A stretch of 64,000 bases of DNA from Paenibacillus glycinis (lineage in GTDB: Bacteria > Bacillota > Bacilli > Paenibacillales > Paenibacillaceae). The stretch spans positions 62,001-126,000 of the forward strand of contig NZ_JAAAMV010000028.1 in assembly GCF_009909185.1 (NCBI RefSeq), given 5' to 3'. The translations under genes were made by a program, and so were the position numbers. Each line of letters opens with the position of its first letter. Within the stretch, counting starts at the first letter, position 1. The notes beneath the pieces are model-generated. The model did no database searches. It was not told the origin of the DNA and saw only the letters and a program-made list of their open reading frames with translations. Shown piece after piece: positions 25,339-33,883 of this stretch.

Positions 25339-28300
25339 GTGAAAGCAACGACAGCCGACATCGGATGGCTCGGCGATCCGACGGTGTATCAAGTGAATCG
25401 GCTAGCGGCGCATTCCGATCACCGCTATTACCGCACGACGGAGGAAGCCGCGCGGCAGTCGCCGATGAGCATGCGGTATTCGCTGAACGGCAATTGGAAA
25501 TTCCATTACGCGGCGAACGCGGCAAGCCGGCCGGAGCGATTCCACGAAACGGACTACGATTGCGGCGGCTGGGACGACATTCAAGTGCCCGGGCATATTC
25601 AGCTCCAGGGCTACGGGCAGCTTCAATACGTCAATACGATGTACCCTTGGGACGGCCTTGACGCCGTCCGGCCCCCCGATCTTCCGGCAAGCAATCCGGT
25701 CGGCAGCTATGCGAGAACGTTCCGCCTGCCCGAGACGATGCGCGGGCCGCTCTACATTTCCTTCCAAGGCGTGGAATCGGCATTCTACGTCTGGCTGAAC
25801 GGCCGATTCGTCGGGTATGGCGAAGACAGCTTCACGCCTTCGGAGTTCGAGCTTACGCCGTACTTGTGGGAAGGCGACAACAAGCTCGCCGTCGAAGTGT
25901 TCCAGCGCAGCACCGGCGGCTGGCTGGAGGATCAGGATTTCTGGCGGTTCTCGGGCATCTTCCGCGACGTGTACCTGTATACCGTGCCGAAGGTCCATGT
26001 CCAGGATCTGCAGGTTCGCGCGGAATTGGACGACAGCTATCAAATCGGCACGCTGCGCGTCGATCTGGCGCTGCTCGACTCCCGGGACGGCGACGACGCG
26101 GGGGCTCGCGCGGAGCTGACGCTCAAGGATGCGGACGGCCATGTCGTTACCGCTGCGGAAGGCGTCTTCGGCGGCGGCAAGCTGACGCTCGAGGCGAACG
26201 CGGGGGCCGTGAAGACGTGGAGCGCCGAGCTGCCTCACTTGTACAGCGTCTGCTTGTCCGTCTTCGACGCGCGCGGCGAGCTTGTCGAAGCGATCGTGCA
26301 GAAGACCGGCTTCCGCCGGTTCGAGCTGATCGGCGGCCTCATGTGCCTGAACGGCAAACGAATCGTCTTCAGGGGCGTGAACCGTCACGAGTTCAACGTT
26401 CGCCGCGGCCGGGCGATCACGGCCGAAGACATGCTGTGGGACGTCAAGACGATCAAGCAAAACAACCTGAACGCCGTGCGGACGTCGCATTATCCGAACC
26501 AGACGCTGTGGTACGAGCTGTGCGACGAGTACGGCCTGTACGTCATCGACGAGATGAACCTGGAGACGCACGGCTCGTGGCAGAAGATGGGCGCCGTCGA
26601 GCCCTCCTGGAACATTCCCGGCAACCGGCCGGAATGGCGGGGAGCGGTGTTGGACCGCGCGCAATCGATGCTCGAGCGCGACAAGAATCATCCGTCGATC
26701 CTGATCTGGTCCTGCGGCAACGAATCTTACGCGGGCGAAGTGATCCTGGACGCTTCGAATTATTTCCGCGAGCGGGATCCGGGCCGGCTCGTCCATTACG
26801 AAGGCGTGTTCCACAACCGCGAGTATGACGCGACCAGCGATATGGAGAGCCGCATGTACGCGAAGCCGGAGGATATCATCGCCTATCTCGAGAGCAATCC
26901 CGCGAAGCCGTACATCAGCTGCGAATACATGCACGCGATGGGCAATTCGGTCGGCGGCATGCACAAATACACGGAGCTCGAGCAGCGGTATCCGATGTAC
27001 CAGGGCGGCTTCATCTGGGATTACATGGATCAATCGCTGATGGCGCGGGACCGGTACGGGAACGAGTTCTTCGCCTACGGCGGCGATTTCGGCGACCGGC
27101 CGACGGACTACAGCTTCTGCGGCAACGGCATCGTGTTCGCGGACCGGCGCGTCTCGCCGAAGATGCAGGAGGTCAAATTCCTGTACCAGAACGTGAAGCT
27201 GCAGCCGACGCGCGACGGCGTGAGGATCGTGAACGAGAATTTGTTCGCGAATACGAAGCGATGGTCGTTAACGGTACGACTATATCGGGACGGCGCCGAG
27301 GTGCACGGCTGGACCGGCGAAGCGGCGGTCGAAGCGGGGAGCGAGGCATTCGTACCGTTCGATCTGCCGGCCGAGGCCATGGCGCGACCGGGCGAGTACG
27401 CGATTCATGCGGCTCTTGTACTGAAGGACGCGGAAGCTTGGGCGGAAGCCGGCCATGAGGTCGCTTTCGGCGAAGAGCTGTTCGAGGTCGCGGCGGCGCA
27501 ATCGGACGCGGCTGCGGCCGCGACGCCGGCGGGATCGGTTCGCGTCGTCGAAGGCGACGTCAACATCGGCGTGACCGGGGACGGCTTCAGCGTCCTGTTC
27601 TCGAAGCAGGCCGGTTCCCTCGTCTCGCTCCGGTACGGCGGGCGGGAGATGATCGCGGCTCCGCCGATGCCGCTCTTCTGGCGGGCGACGACCGATAACG
27701 ACAAAGGCGCGAGCCTCGGCTTCGAGGCGGGCGTGTGGTATGCGGCAAGCCTGGCGCGCAAATGCGTCGGCGTCGCGCTGGAAGCGGCGGAAACCGGCGA
27801 CCGGGCGACGGTGTGGTTCGATTACGGCTTCTCTATCAGCGCGGAGCTTCGCGTCCGGACGGCCTATACGGTCCACGCGGACGGAAGCGTGAACGTCCGG
27901 ATGGATTACTCGGGGGCGGCAGGGCTGCCGGACGTGCCGATCGTAGCGCTGTCGTTCAAGCTGTCCGCCGATTACGGCGAAACGGAATGGTACGCGATGG
28001 GACCCGAGGAGAATTACATCGATCGCGCCTTCGGCGCGCGCCTGGGCGTGTTCGGCCGCAAGGTTGCGGAACTGCCCTCCGCGTATCTGGTTCCGCAGGA
28101 GTCCGGCAATCGGACGGGCGTTCGCCGCTTGCGCATTACGGACGGCCGCGGGATCGGGTTGCAGCTGGCGGCACCGCCGTCCGCGCCGGTGGAGTGCTGC
28201 GTTTCGCCGTACACGGCCTTCGAGCTGGAGCAGGCCGCGCATCCTTACGAGCTGCCGGGCGTTCATTACACCGTCGTGACCGTGGCGGGGCGCCAAATGG

Positions 28301-28416
28301 GCGTCGGCGGGGACGACAGCTGGGGCGCGCCGGTGCACGAGGAGTACCGCATCCCGGCCGAACGGGCGATGAGCTTCGCGTTCACGCTGTCCGCCGTCGA
28401 TCGCGCGTCGGAATAA
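25339..28416 (+). CDS. Beta-galactosidase, glycoside hydrolase family 2 (LacZ type)
   Basis: The 1025-residue enzyme has the long LacZ plan: sugar-binding jelly roll (about 50-220, with QVPGHIQLQGYG), immunoglobulin-like domain, TIM barrel (about 335-620) and a C-terminal beta-galactosidase small-chain domain. Catalytic residues are visible: acid/base E462 in WSCGNES and nucleophile E529 in CEYMHAMGNS. It has no signal peptide, so it works on sugars already imported, probably galactosides brought in by the preceding ABC system. AAGGAGG eight bases upstream fixes the GTG start at 25339. A two-part hairpin with T run follows the gene. Confidence 0.94.
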   Translation: MKATTADIGWLGDPTVYQVNRLAAHSDHRYYRTTEEAARQSPMSMRYSLNGNWKFHYAANAASRPERFHETDYDCGGWDDIQVPGHIQLQGYGQLQYVNTMYPWDGLDAVRPPDLPASNPVGSYARTFRLPETMRGPLYISFQGVESAFYVWLNGRFVGYGEDSFTPSEFELTPYLWEGDNKLAVEVFQRSTGGWLEDQDFWRFSGIFRDVYLYTVPKVHVQDLQVRAELDDSYQIGTLRVDLALLDSRDGDDAGARAELTLKDADGHVVTAAEGVFGGGKLTLEANAGAVKTWSAELPHLYSVCLSVFDARGELVEAIVQKTGFRRFELIGGLMCLNGKRIVFRGVNRHEFNVRRGRAITAEDMLWDVKTIKQNNLNAVRTSHYPNQTLWYELCDEYGLYVIDEMNLETHGSWQKMGAVEPSWNIPGNRPEWRGAVLDRAQSMLERDKNHPSILIWSCGNESYAGEVILDASNYFRERDPGRLVHYEGVFHNREYDATSDMESRMYAKPEDIIAYLESNPAKPYISCEYMHAMGNSVGGMHKYTELEQRYPMYQGGFIWDYMDQSLMARDRYGNEFFAYGGDFGDRPTDYSFCGNGIVFADRRVSPKMQEVKFLYQNVKLQPTRDGVRIVNENLFANTKRWSLTVRLYRDGAEVHGWTGEAAVEAGSEAFVPFDLPAEAMARPGEYAIHAALVLKDAEAWAEAGHEVAFGEELFEVAAAQSDAAAAATPAGSVRVVEGDVNIGVTGDGFSVLFSKQAGSLVSLRYGGREMIAAPPMPLFWRATTDNDKGASLGFEAGVWYAASLARKCVGVALEAAETGDRATVWFDYGFSISAELRVRTAYTVHADGSVNVRMDYSGAAGLPDVPIVALSFKLSADYGETEWYAMGPEENYIDRAFGARLGVFGRKVAELPSAYLVPQESGNRTGVRRLRITDGRGIGLQLAAPPSAPVECCVSPYTAFELEQAAHPYELPGVHYTVVTVAGRQMGVGGDDSWGAPVHEEYRIPAERAMSFAFTLSAVDRASE

Positions 28417-28562
28417 CGAGCCGGCGAGCGGCGAACCGGCAATGGTTTAAGCACCATGGGCTTCGGTCCGGGATGTTGGCGAATTGCATGAATGGCAACG
28501 ATTGGCCATGACTAACTGCGCATGAACTGCTGTGCGCCGGAAGCAAAAACGACGCAGCAAAG

Positions 28563-28606
28563 AGGCTGACAACAGGCGATCCTAATCGCCGAATGTCAGC
28601 CTTTTT
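28563..28606 (+). terminator. Terminator after lacZ
   Basis: The outer stem AGGCTGACA (28563-28571) pairs with 28594-28602, and an inner stem GGCGAT/ATCGCC (28575-28580 with 28585-28590) stacks on it. TTTTT follows. Confidence 0.85.
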
Positions 28607-28671
28607 GCCGTCCCGTTAGCTCCAACTCTCCTGCCCGCGGCCGATGCCCTGCACTCGTGGCTTTTTCCACA

Positions 28672-28705
28672 TAAAAAGAACCTCCGCGCCGAAAGCGCGA
28701 AGGTC
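28672..28705 (-). terminator. Terminator after sodA
   Basis: Read on the minus strand, GACCTTCGCGC pairs with GCGCGGAGGTTC (with one mismatch) around a TTTCG loop and is followed by TTTTTAT. It starts about 18 bases after the sodA stop. Confidence 0.8.
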
Positions 28706-28722
28706 CCGCAGGAGCAAGTCGA

Positions 28723-29331
28723 TTACTTGGCAGCGTCGTAACGTTTGCCGACTTCGGCCCAGTTCACGACGTTCCAGAACGCCGCGATGTAGTCAGGGCG
28801 TTTGTTTTGGTAGTTCAGGTAGTACGCGTGCTCCCAGACGTCCAGACCCAGGATCGGCGTATCGCCTTCCATGATCGGGCTGTCTTGGTTCGGCAGGCTG
28901 TACACTTTCAATTTGCCGTTGCTCAGCGCGAGCCAAGCCCAGCCGCTGCCGAAACGCGTCGTTGCCGCTTTCGCGAAATCGGCTTTGAATTGATCGAAGC
29001 CGCCCAATTCGTTCGCGATCGCATCGGCAAGAGCGCCCGTAGGCGCGCCGCCCGCGTTCGGTCCGATCGTTTCCCAGAACAGGGAGTGGTTCGCGTGGCC
29101 GCCGCCGTTGTTGCGGACAGCCGTGCGGATCGCTTCCGGTACGCTGTTCAGGTCGGCGATCAGGTCTTCGACGGATTTGTCTTGCAGCTCGGGAGCGGAC
29201 TCCAGGGCAGCGTTAAGATTCGTCACGTAAGTGTTATGATGACGGTCGTGGTGAATCATCATCGTGGTTTCGTCGATATGCGGTTCAAGAGCATTGTTTG
29301 CATAAGGCAAAGCGGGCAATGTGTGTGCCAT
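28723..29331 (-). CDS. sodA: Superoxide dismutase, Fe/Mn family
   Basis: The 202-residue enzyme converts superoxide to peroxide and oxygen. Metal ligands of the family are visible: H27 in MMIHHDRHH, the histidine in GHANHSLFW, and Asp and His in [19 protein letters not shown]. The [10 protein letters not shown] and NNGGG stretches are typical of the manganese-preferring branch. GGAGG is ten bases before the ATG at 29331. A promoter TTGATT-N17-GATAAT lies just upstream on the minus strand. It is a single-gene unit. Confidence 0.95.
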   Translation of the reverse strand: MAHTLPALPYANNALEPHIDETTMMIHHDRHHNTYVTNLNAALESAPELQDKSVEDLIADLNSVPEAIRTAVRNNGGGHANHSLFWETIGPNAGGAPTGALADAIANELGGFDQFKADFAKAATTRFGSGWAWLALSNGKLKVYSLPNQDSPIMEGDTPILGLDVWEHAYYLNYQNKRPDYIAAFWNVVNWAEVGKRYDAAK

Positions 29332-29374
29332 TGGTCAAAAACCTCCTAATAATATGTAATCGTTTTTCCACTTC

Positions 29375-29403
29375 ATTATCCCCGTTCTCGTCCAATAAAT
29401 CAA
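29375..29403 (-). promoter_or_regulatory. sodA promoter
   Basis: On the minus strand, TTGATT (complement of 29398-29403) and GATAAT (complement of 29375-29380) are separated by 17 bases. The -10 is 44 bases before the sodA start. Confidence 0.6.
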
Positions 29404-29563
29404 CATAAATGTTTGTAAAGTCGGTTTGAAAATTCATCGGACGCCGGAACATCTTCTAGCATGATCATTTCCCAGGGTTCCCATACCGCTTGGGCCAAGC
29501 TCGAAGCAAAGCGGCCCCTTCCGGAATATACATGAAGTATTACCGTTGAAATGGGTGAGCCAT

Positions 29564-30121
29564 ATGATCGTGTCCGATGCGGGACTCCCCGGCGTGAAGG
29601 TTATCGAACCCGCCAGCTTTCAGGACGCCCGCGGCTTTTTCATGGAGAGCTACAACCGCGAAGCGCTGGCGAAGCACGGGATAACGAACGTATTCGTCCA
29701 GGATAATCATTCGTTGTCCGCGGTGCCGGGGACGCTGCGCGGCATGCATTACCAATTGGAGCCGAGCGCGCAGACGAAGCTGGTCCGGGTGATCGCGGGC
29801 AGCATTTACGACGTCGTCGTCGATATCCGCCGCGGGTCGCCGACGTTCGGCCGCTGGGAAGGCTTCGCGCTGTCGGCCGGCAACAAGAAGCAGCTGCTCG
29901 TCCCGCAAGGCTTCGCGCATGGATTCATGACGCTCGAGGCCGATACGGAAGTGCTGTATAAAGTCGATGCGTACTATTCGCAATCCGACGATCGGGGCAT
30001 TGCCTGGAACGACCCGGCGCTCGCCATCGCATGGCCGCTCCAGCCGTCCGTTTTGTCGGCCAAAGACGCCAAGCATCCCATGCTCCGCGATGCGGAGTCG
30101 AACTTTACTTACGCGAGGTGA
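29564..30121 (+). CDS. rfbC: dTDP-4-dehydrorhamnose 3,5-epimerase
   Basis: The 185-residue cupin-fold enzyme performs the third step of dTDP-L-rhamnose synthesis. Signatures are FxDxRGFF near residue 20, VQDNHS near 46, LRGMHYQ with catalytic H62, and the C-terminal GIAWNDPALAIAWP. An in-frame TTG at 29546 is possible, but GGGTGA is well placed for the ATG at 29564. rfbB starts eight bases after the stop and rfbD overlaps rfbB, giving a tight rfbCBD operon. The first-step gene, rfbA (thymidylyltransferase), is absent from this window. Confidence 0.95.
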   Translation: MIVSDAGLPGVKVIEPASFQDARGFFMESYNREALAKHGITNVFVQDNHSLSAVPGTLRGMHYQLEPSAQTKLVRVIAGSIYDVVVDIRRGSPTFGRWEGFALSAGNKKQLLVPQGFAHGFMTLEADTEVLYKVDAYYSQSDDRGIAWNDPALAIAWPLQPSVLSAKDAKHPMLRDAESNFTYAR

Positions 30122-30128
30122 AGACAGC

Positions 30129-31157
30129 GTGAAACTGATGATTACGGGCGGAGCGGGCTTCATCGGCAGCAACTTCGTTCATTATATGCGCAAGGCGTAC
30201 CCGTCCTATTCGATCCTGAATGTGGACGCGTTAACGTATGCAGGTAATATAACCAATTTGGCAAGCATTGAACCGGCGGACGGGCGCTACCGGTTCGTCC
30301 GGGCGGATATTCGGGACAGGGCCGCGATGCTGCCGTTATTCGAGTCGGGCGTGGACGCGGTGATCCACTTCGCCGCCGAATCCCATGTCGATCGCAGCAT
30401 CGCGCAGCCGGACGTGTTCGTGACGACGAACGTGGTCGGGACGCATACGCTGCTGGAGCTGGCGAAGGCGCATGGCGTGAGTAAATTCGTGCAGGTATCC
30501 ACCGACGAGGTGTACGGCTCCTTGGGGGCGTCTGGCCTTTTCACGGAATCGACGCCGTTATCGCCGAACAGTCCGTATTCCGCGAGCAAAGCCGCGGCGG
30601 ATCTGTTGGTGCGGGCGTACCACGAGACGTACGGCATGCATGTGAACATCACCCGCTGCTCCAACAATTACGGTCCCTATCAATTCCCGGAGAAGCTGAT
30701 CCCGCTCATGATAGCGCAGGCGCTGCAGGATAAGCCGCTGCCGGTCTACGGCGACGGGCTGAACGTGCGCGATTGGCTCTACGTGGAGGATCACTGCAGC
30801 GCGATCGATCTCGTGCTGCACCGGGGGGCGCCCGGCGAGGTGTACAACGTCGGCGGGCGCAACGAACGGACGAATCTGGAGGTCGTGACGACGATTCTGG
30901 AGGCGCTCGGCAAGCCGGCTTCCCTGATCAAGCATGTCCCGGACCGGCTCGGCCATGACCGCAGGTACGCGATCGACGCGGACAAAATCCGCACCGCCTT
31001 GGGCTGGCAACCGCAATTTCCGTACGAACGGGGCATACAGGCCACGATCGAATGGTACATCGACAATGCAGCATGGATGGAGCAGGTTGCTACGGGCGCC
31101 TATCTCGGCATCAACGAAGGGCATTCGACGAACGGCGAGGAGTTGGGCGGATCATGA
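30129..31157 (+). CDS. rfbB: dTDP-glucose 4,6-dehydratase
   Basis: The 342-residue extended short-chain dehydrogenase carries out the second step of dTDP-L-rhamnose synthesis. The NAD-binding loop TGGAGFIGSNF is at residues 6-16. STDEVYG, the YSASKAAAD catalytic Tyr/Lys pair and TRCSNNYGPYQFPEKLIPL are all intact. AGGTGA, overlapping the rfbC stop, precedes the GTG at 30129. Longer upstream frames would lie inside rfbC and are rejected. The stop overlaps the rfbD start by four bases (ATGA). Confidence 0.95.
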   Translation: MKLMITGGAGFIGSNFVHYMRKAYPSYSILNVDALTYAGNITNLASIEPADGRYRFVRADIRDRAAMLPLFESGVDAVIHFAAESHVDRSIAQPDVFVTTNVVGTHTLLELAKAHGVSKFVQVSTDEVYGSLGASGLFTESTPLSPNSPYSASKAAADLLVRAYHETYGMHVNITRCSNNYGPYQFPEKLIPLMIAQALQDKPLPVYGDGLNVRDWLYVEDHCSAIDLVLHRGAPGEVYNVGGRNERTNLEVVTTILEALGKPASLIKHVPDRLGHDRRYAIDADKIRTALGWQPQFPYERGIQATIEWYIDNAAWMEQVATGAYLGINEGHSTNGEELGGS

Positions 31158-32014
31158 CAACAAGACCGATGCGCATCATCGTGACGGGGGCGAACGGCCA
31201 GCTCGGGCAGGAGCTGTTGGCGCTGCCGGGGCTGCAGCAGGAGGGCATCAGCATGCTTGGCTTCGGCCGCGGAGGCCTTGACGTGACGAACCTGCAGAAC
31301 TGCCGCGAGGTCGTCAAGCGCTATCAGGCGGACGCGGTTATTCATTGCGCGGCCTATACGGCCGTCGACCAGGCGGAGTCGGAGCCGGCGGAGGCCTTCC
31401 GCATCAACGCGGAGGGCACGCGCAATATCGCGCTCGCGGCAAGGGAATTCGGGGCGAAGCTGGTGTACGTCAGCACCGATTACGTATTCGAAGGCACGGC
31501 TTCGGAGCCGTACGAGGAGAGCGGAGAGACAAAGCCCCGCACCGTATACGGCAAGTCCAAGCTGGCGGGCGAGCAGGAGGCGACGGCGATCGGCGGCCGG
31601 ACGTTTATCGTCCGCACGTCCTGGGTCTACGGCAAGCATGGACGCAATTTCGTGGAAACGATTCGCGAGCTGGCGAAGACGCGCGACGAGATCCGGGTCG
31701 TGATGGACCAGCTGGGCTCCCCGACCTATACGCTGGATTTGGCGGAATTCCTGATCCGTCTCGTGCGCACGGAGCATTACGGCATCTATCACGCGACCGG
31801 AACCGGGGTGTGCTCCTGGTACCAGTTCGCGCAGGCTATCCTGGAAGAGAGCGGCGCTGCGGGCGTAAAGCTGCTGCCGTGCACGACGGCCGACTTTCCG
31901 CGCCCCGCGCCGAGGCCGGCGTATTCGGTGCTGCGGCATGGCGCAATCGGGCGGCAGGGGATGCAGGGCTTGAGACACTGGCGGGCGGCATTGGCGGCGT
32001 ATATGCGGGGGTAA
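31154..32014 (+). CDS. rfbD: dTDP-4-dehydrorhamnose reductase (first copy)
   Basis: The 286-residue reductase makes dTDP-L-rhamnose. It has IVTGANGQLGQELL at the N-terminus, HCAAYTAVDQAESEP, VSTDYVFEG, the YGKSKLAGEQ catalytic Tyr/Lys motif and GSPTYTLDLA. The start overlaps the rfbB stop by four bases, so translation is coupled. A second, closely similar gene lies at 45427-46275. The operon ends at a strong two-way hairpin at 32126. dTDP-rhamnose is the usual sugar of S-layer glycans in this bacterial group, which fits the genes that follow. Confidence 0.95.
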   Translation: MTTRPMRIIVTGANGQLGQELLALPGLQQEGISMLGFGRGGLDVTNLQNCREVVKRYQADAVIHCAAYTAVDQAESEPAEAFRINAEGTRNIALAAREFGAKLVYVSTDYVFEGTASEPYEESGETKPRTVYGKSKLAGEQEATAIGGRTFIVRTSWVYGKHGRNFVETIRELAKTRDEIRVVMDQLGSPTYTLDLAEFLIRLVRTEHYGIYHATGTGVCSWYQFAQAILEESGAAGVKLLPCTTADFPRPAPRPAYSVLRHGAIGRQGMQGLRHWRAALAAYMRG

Positions 32015-32125
32015 TGCTACTATGCTACTATGCGGAGCGAGAGAGCATACCTAATATCAATTCACTTCATTTCCTATTATTGCTCGCCATTTTCACTAGA
32101 ATTGGAAGCGCTTTGTCGATATAAC

Positions 32126-32160
32126 CAAAGAAGCCCCCACGATGAGTGGGGGCTTCTTTG
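32126..32160. terminator. Bidirectional terminator between rfbD and the SLH protein gene
   Basis: A perfect 15-bp stem (32126-32140 with 32146-32160) with loop GATGA carries A-rich and T-rich ends, so it works for both converging genes. Confidence 0.9.
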
Positions 32161-32188
32161 CTGGAAGTTGGATCTCAATAGTCAAAGA

Positions 32189-33724
32189 CTATTTGATGAA
32201 ACCAACGTTACCGAGGAAACGTGCGATCATTGTAGCTGCTTCAGCACGGTTCGCATTGGCGTTACCTACTACCGTAGTAGCAGTTTGGCCTTTAACGATA
32301 CCTTCGCTTACGACAACAGCAACTTCGCCTTTTGCCCAGCCCAGGCTGTCCGCATCTTTAAAGCTTGCCAGTGCCGTAGATACTTGCGCATCCGTCAGCG
32401 TGACATCTTTACCCGCGAATTTCAATGCGCGAGCTACGATAGCAGACAGTTCTTTACGAGTGATGTTCGCGTTCGGTTTGAAAGTACCGTCTTCATAACC
32501 CGTGATCAGACCTGCTTTAACCGCCGTAGCGACCGTAGCAGCGTACCATTGGTTGGAAGCGACGTCTTTGAATTGCGAAGTCGAACCGGATACTTCAAGA
32601 CCCAATGCGCGAACGACCAAAGCTGCAAACTCAGCGCGAGTAATATTACGTTTCGGTTCGAATTTGTTAGCAGACGTACCGTTAACGATCAATTTGCTTG
32701 CGAGAGCCTCAACATCTTTCTGTGCCCAGTTTCCAGCCAGATCCGCGAAGGATACGGCTTTCGCTTGGATGACAGTGTAGATGCTGTTGCCGTTACGTTT
32801 CAGCGTTGCAATCGTTTTGCCGTTCTCAGTATTGAAGGTAGTTGGCACAAAAGTGAACGTACCCGTTGCTGGATCGTACAAAACGCCAACAAGGTTGGAC
32901 GTATCAGCCGCAACTTCATTCAGGCCGATCGTACGGTTAACGTACTGGCCGAATGTCGTAATTTCTTGTTCTTTGCCACCTCCAACTGCAACGACTTTGA
33001 AGTCGACAGCTGGAGCAACCTGTTTACCGCCTGCTGCAGTAACGGCTGCGCCGATTTTGTCAGCAGTATCGCCAGTTACTTTTTTCAATTCAACGCGGAT
33101 CACAAGGTCCTTCAGCTCAACCCCGAGGGATTTAGCGAGATCTTCGAGTTTCAACGCGGCGATTGGCAGGGTGTAGGAAGTACCGTTTTCCAAAATGATG
33201 GTCAGGGACTTGCCTTTAGCCAGAGCGTCGGCAGGCAGCAGAACGACATCGGATTTCGAAGAAACCGTAGCGTCTGCGTTAGCATTGAACAAGTTGATAA
33301 GAGCATCGCGGTTAACAGTTCCGTCAGCGTTGATAACGTCCATAGTTACAGGCGGGAAGTATGCAGAGCTACCGTTGCTAGTAGAGTACGTGTACTCGCC
33401 AACCGTACGGCTTGTTGGGCCATATTGAAGGTAAGTATTTTGAGTGATCGTAATTGCTTGATCAAATACGTATGCTCCATTGCTGTATGTAGCCGTTGCA
33501 ACGCCGTACTGACCGTTTGGTCCGTAGACGCCGACCGTAATTGTACTGCGATCGCCTGTGAGAGCACTGTATTCAGCATCAGTCAAAGTAACCGAACCCG
33601 AAAGTTGATTATTGTTCTGAGTGACGTTGAATGTCGCAGCAAAAGCGATAATCGGAGTAAATACGGAAACAATCATTGCAAAGACAAGAACTGCCGCTGT
33701 TTTGTTCTTAAGAAGCTTTTTCAT
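32189..33724 (-). CDS. SLH-domain surface protein (S-layer-type)
   Basis: The 511-residue secreted protein has a clear signal peptide (basic MKKLLKNK, hydrophobic AAVLVFAMIVSVFTPI, cleavage after AFA near residue 29). A beta-rich, Thr/Ser/Asn-rich part follows (about 30-335). Three SLH domains end it (about 340-510), with motifs ITRAEFAAL, ITRKELSAI and NRAEAATMI. SLH domains bind pyruvylated secondary cell-wall polymer and so hold the protein at the cell surface. It is short for a main S-layer protein but has the same plan. GGAGG lies upstream of the ATG at 33724. Its base composition is more AT-rich than the flanking rfb genes. Lying between rfbD and a ligase-like gene, it is the likely glycan acceptor (inference). 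Confidence 0.9.
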   Translation of the reverse strand: MKKLLKNKTAAVLVFAMIVSVFTPIIAFAATFNVTQNNNQLSGSVTLTDAEYSALTGDRSTITVGVYGPNGQYGVATATYSNGAYVFDQAITITQNTYLQYGPTSRTVGEYTYSTSNGSSAYFPPVTMDVINADGTVNRDALINLFNANADATVSSKSDVVLLPADALAKGKSLTIILENGTSYTLPIAALKLEDLAKSLGVELKDLVIRVELKKVTGDTADKIGAAVTAAGGKQVAPAVDFKVVAVGGGKEQEITTFGQYVNRTIGLNEVAADTSNLVGVLYDPATGTFTFVPTTFNTENGKTIATLKRNGNSIYTVIQAKAVSFADLAGNWAQKDVEALASKLIVNGTSANKFEPKRNITRAEFAALVVRALGLEVSGSTSQFKDVASNQWYAATVATAVKAGLITGYEDGTFKPNANITRKELSAIVARALKFAGKDVTLTDAQVSTALASFKDADSLGWAKGEVAVVVSEGIVKGQTATTVVGNANANRAEAATMIARFLGNVGFIK

Positions 33725-33783
33725 GTTATGTTTTCACCTCCTTTCATTGGAATCAAAAGAGATCATTTACCAGAAGTTATTAT

Positions 33784-33813
33784 ATAATATCTCACTACGA
33801 TATAGTAGGTCAA
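33784..33813 (-). promoter_or_regulatory. Promoter of the SLH protein gene
   Basis: On the minus strand, TTGACC (complement of 33808-33813) and TATTAT (complement of 33784-33789) are 18 bases apart. The spacer contains an imperfect palindrome, CTACTATATCGTAG, which could be an operator. The leader to the ATG is about 60 bases. Confidence 0.5.
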
Positions 33814-33883
33814 TAAATGTAAAAAAGAAGGGGAATTTCATTGAAATTGTCACAAAATATAGTTTGAATTTCACAAAGAGCAA

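Larger units (their letters stand above)
28417..28722. other. Gap between lacZ and sodA holding two terminators
   Basis: These 306 bases carry no supported gene. They hold the lacZ terminator (28563-28606) and the sodA terminator (28672-28705). The rest shows no repeat or operator that I can recognise. Confidence 0.6.
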
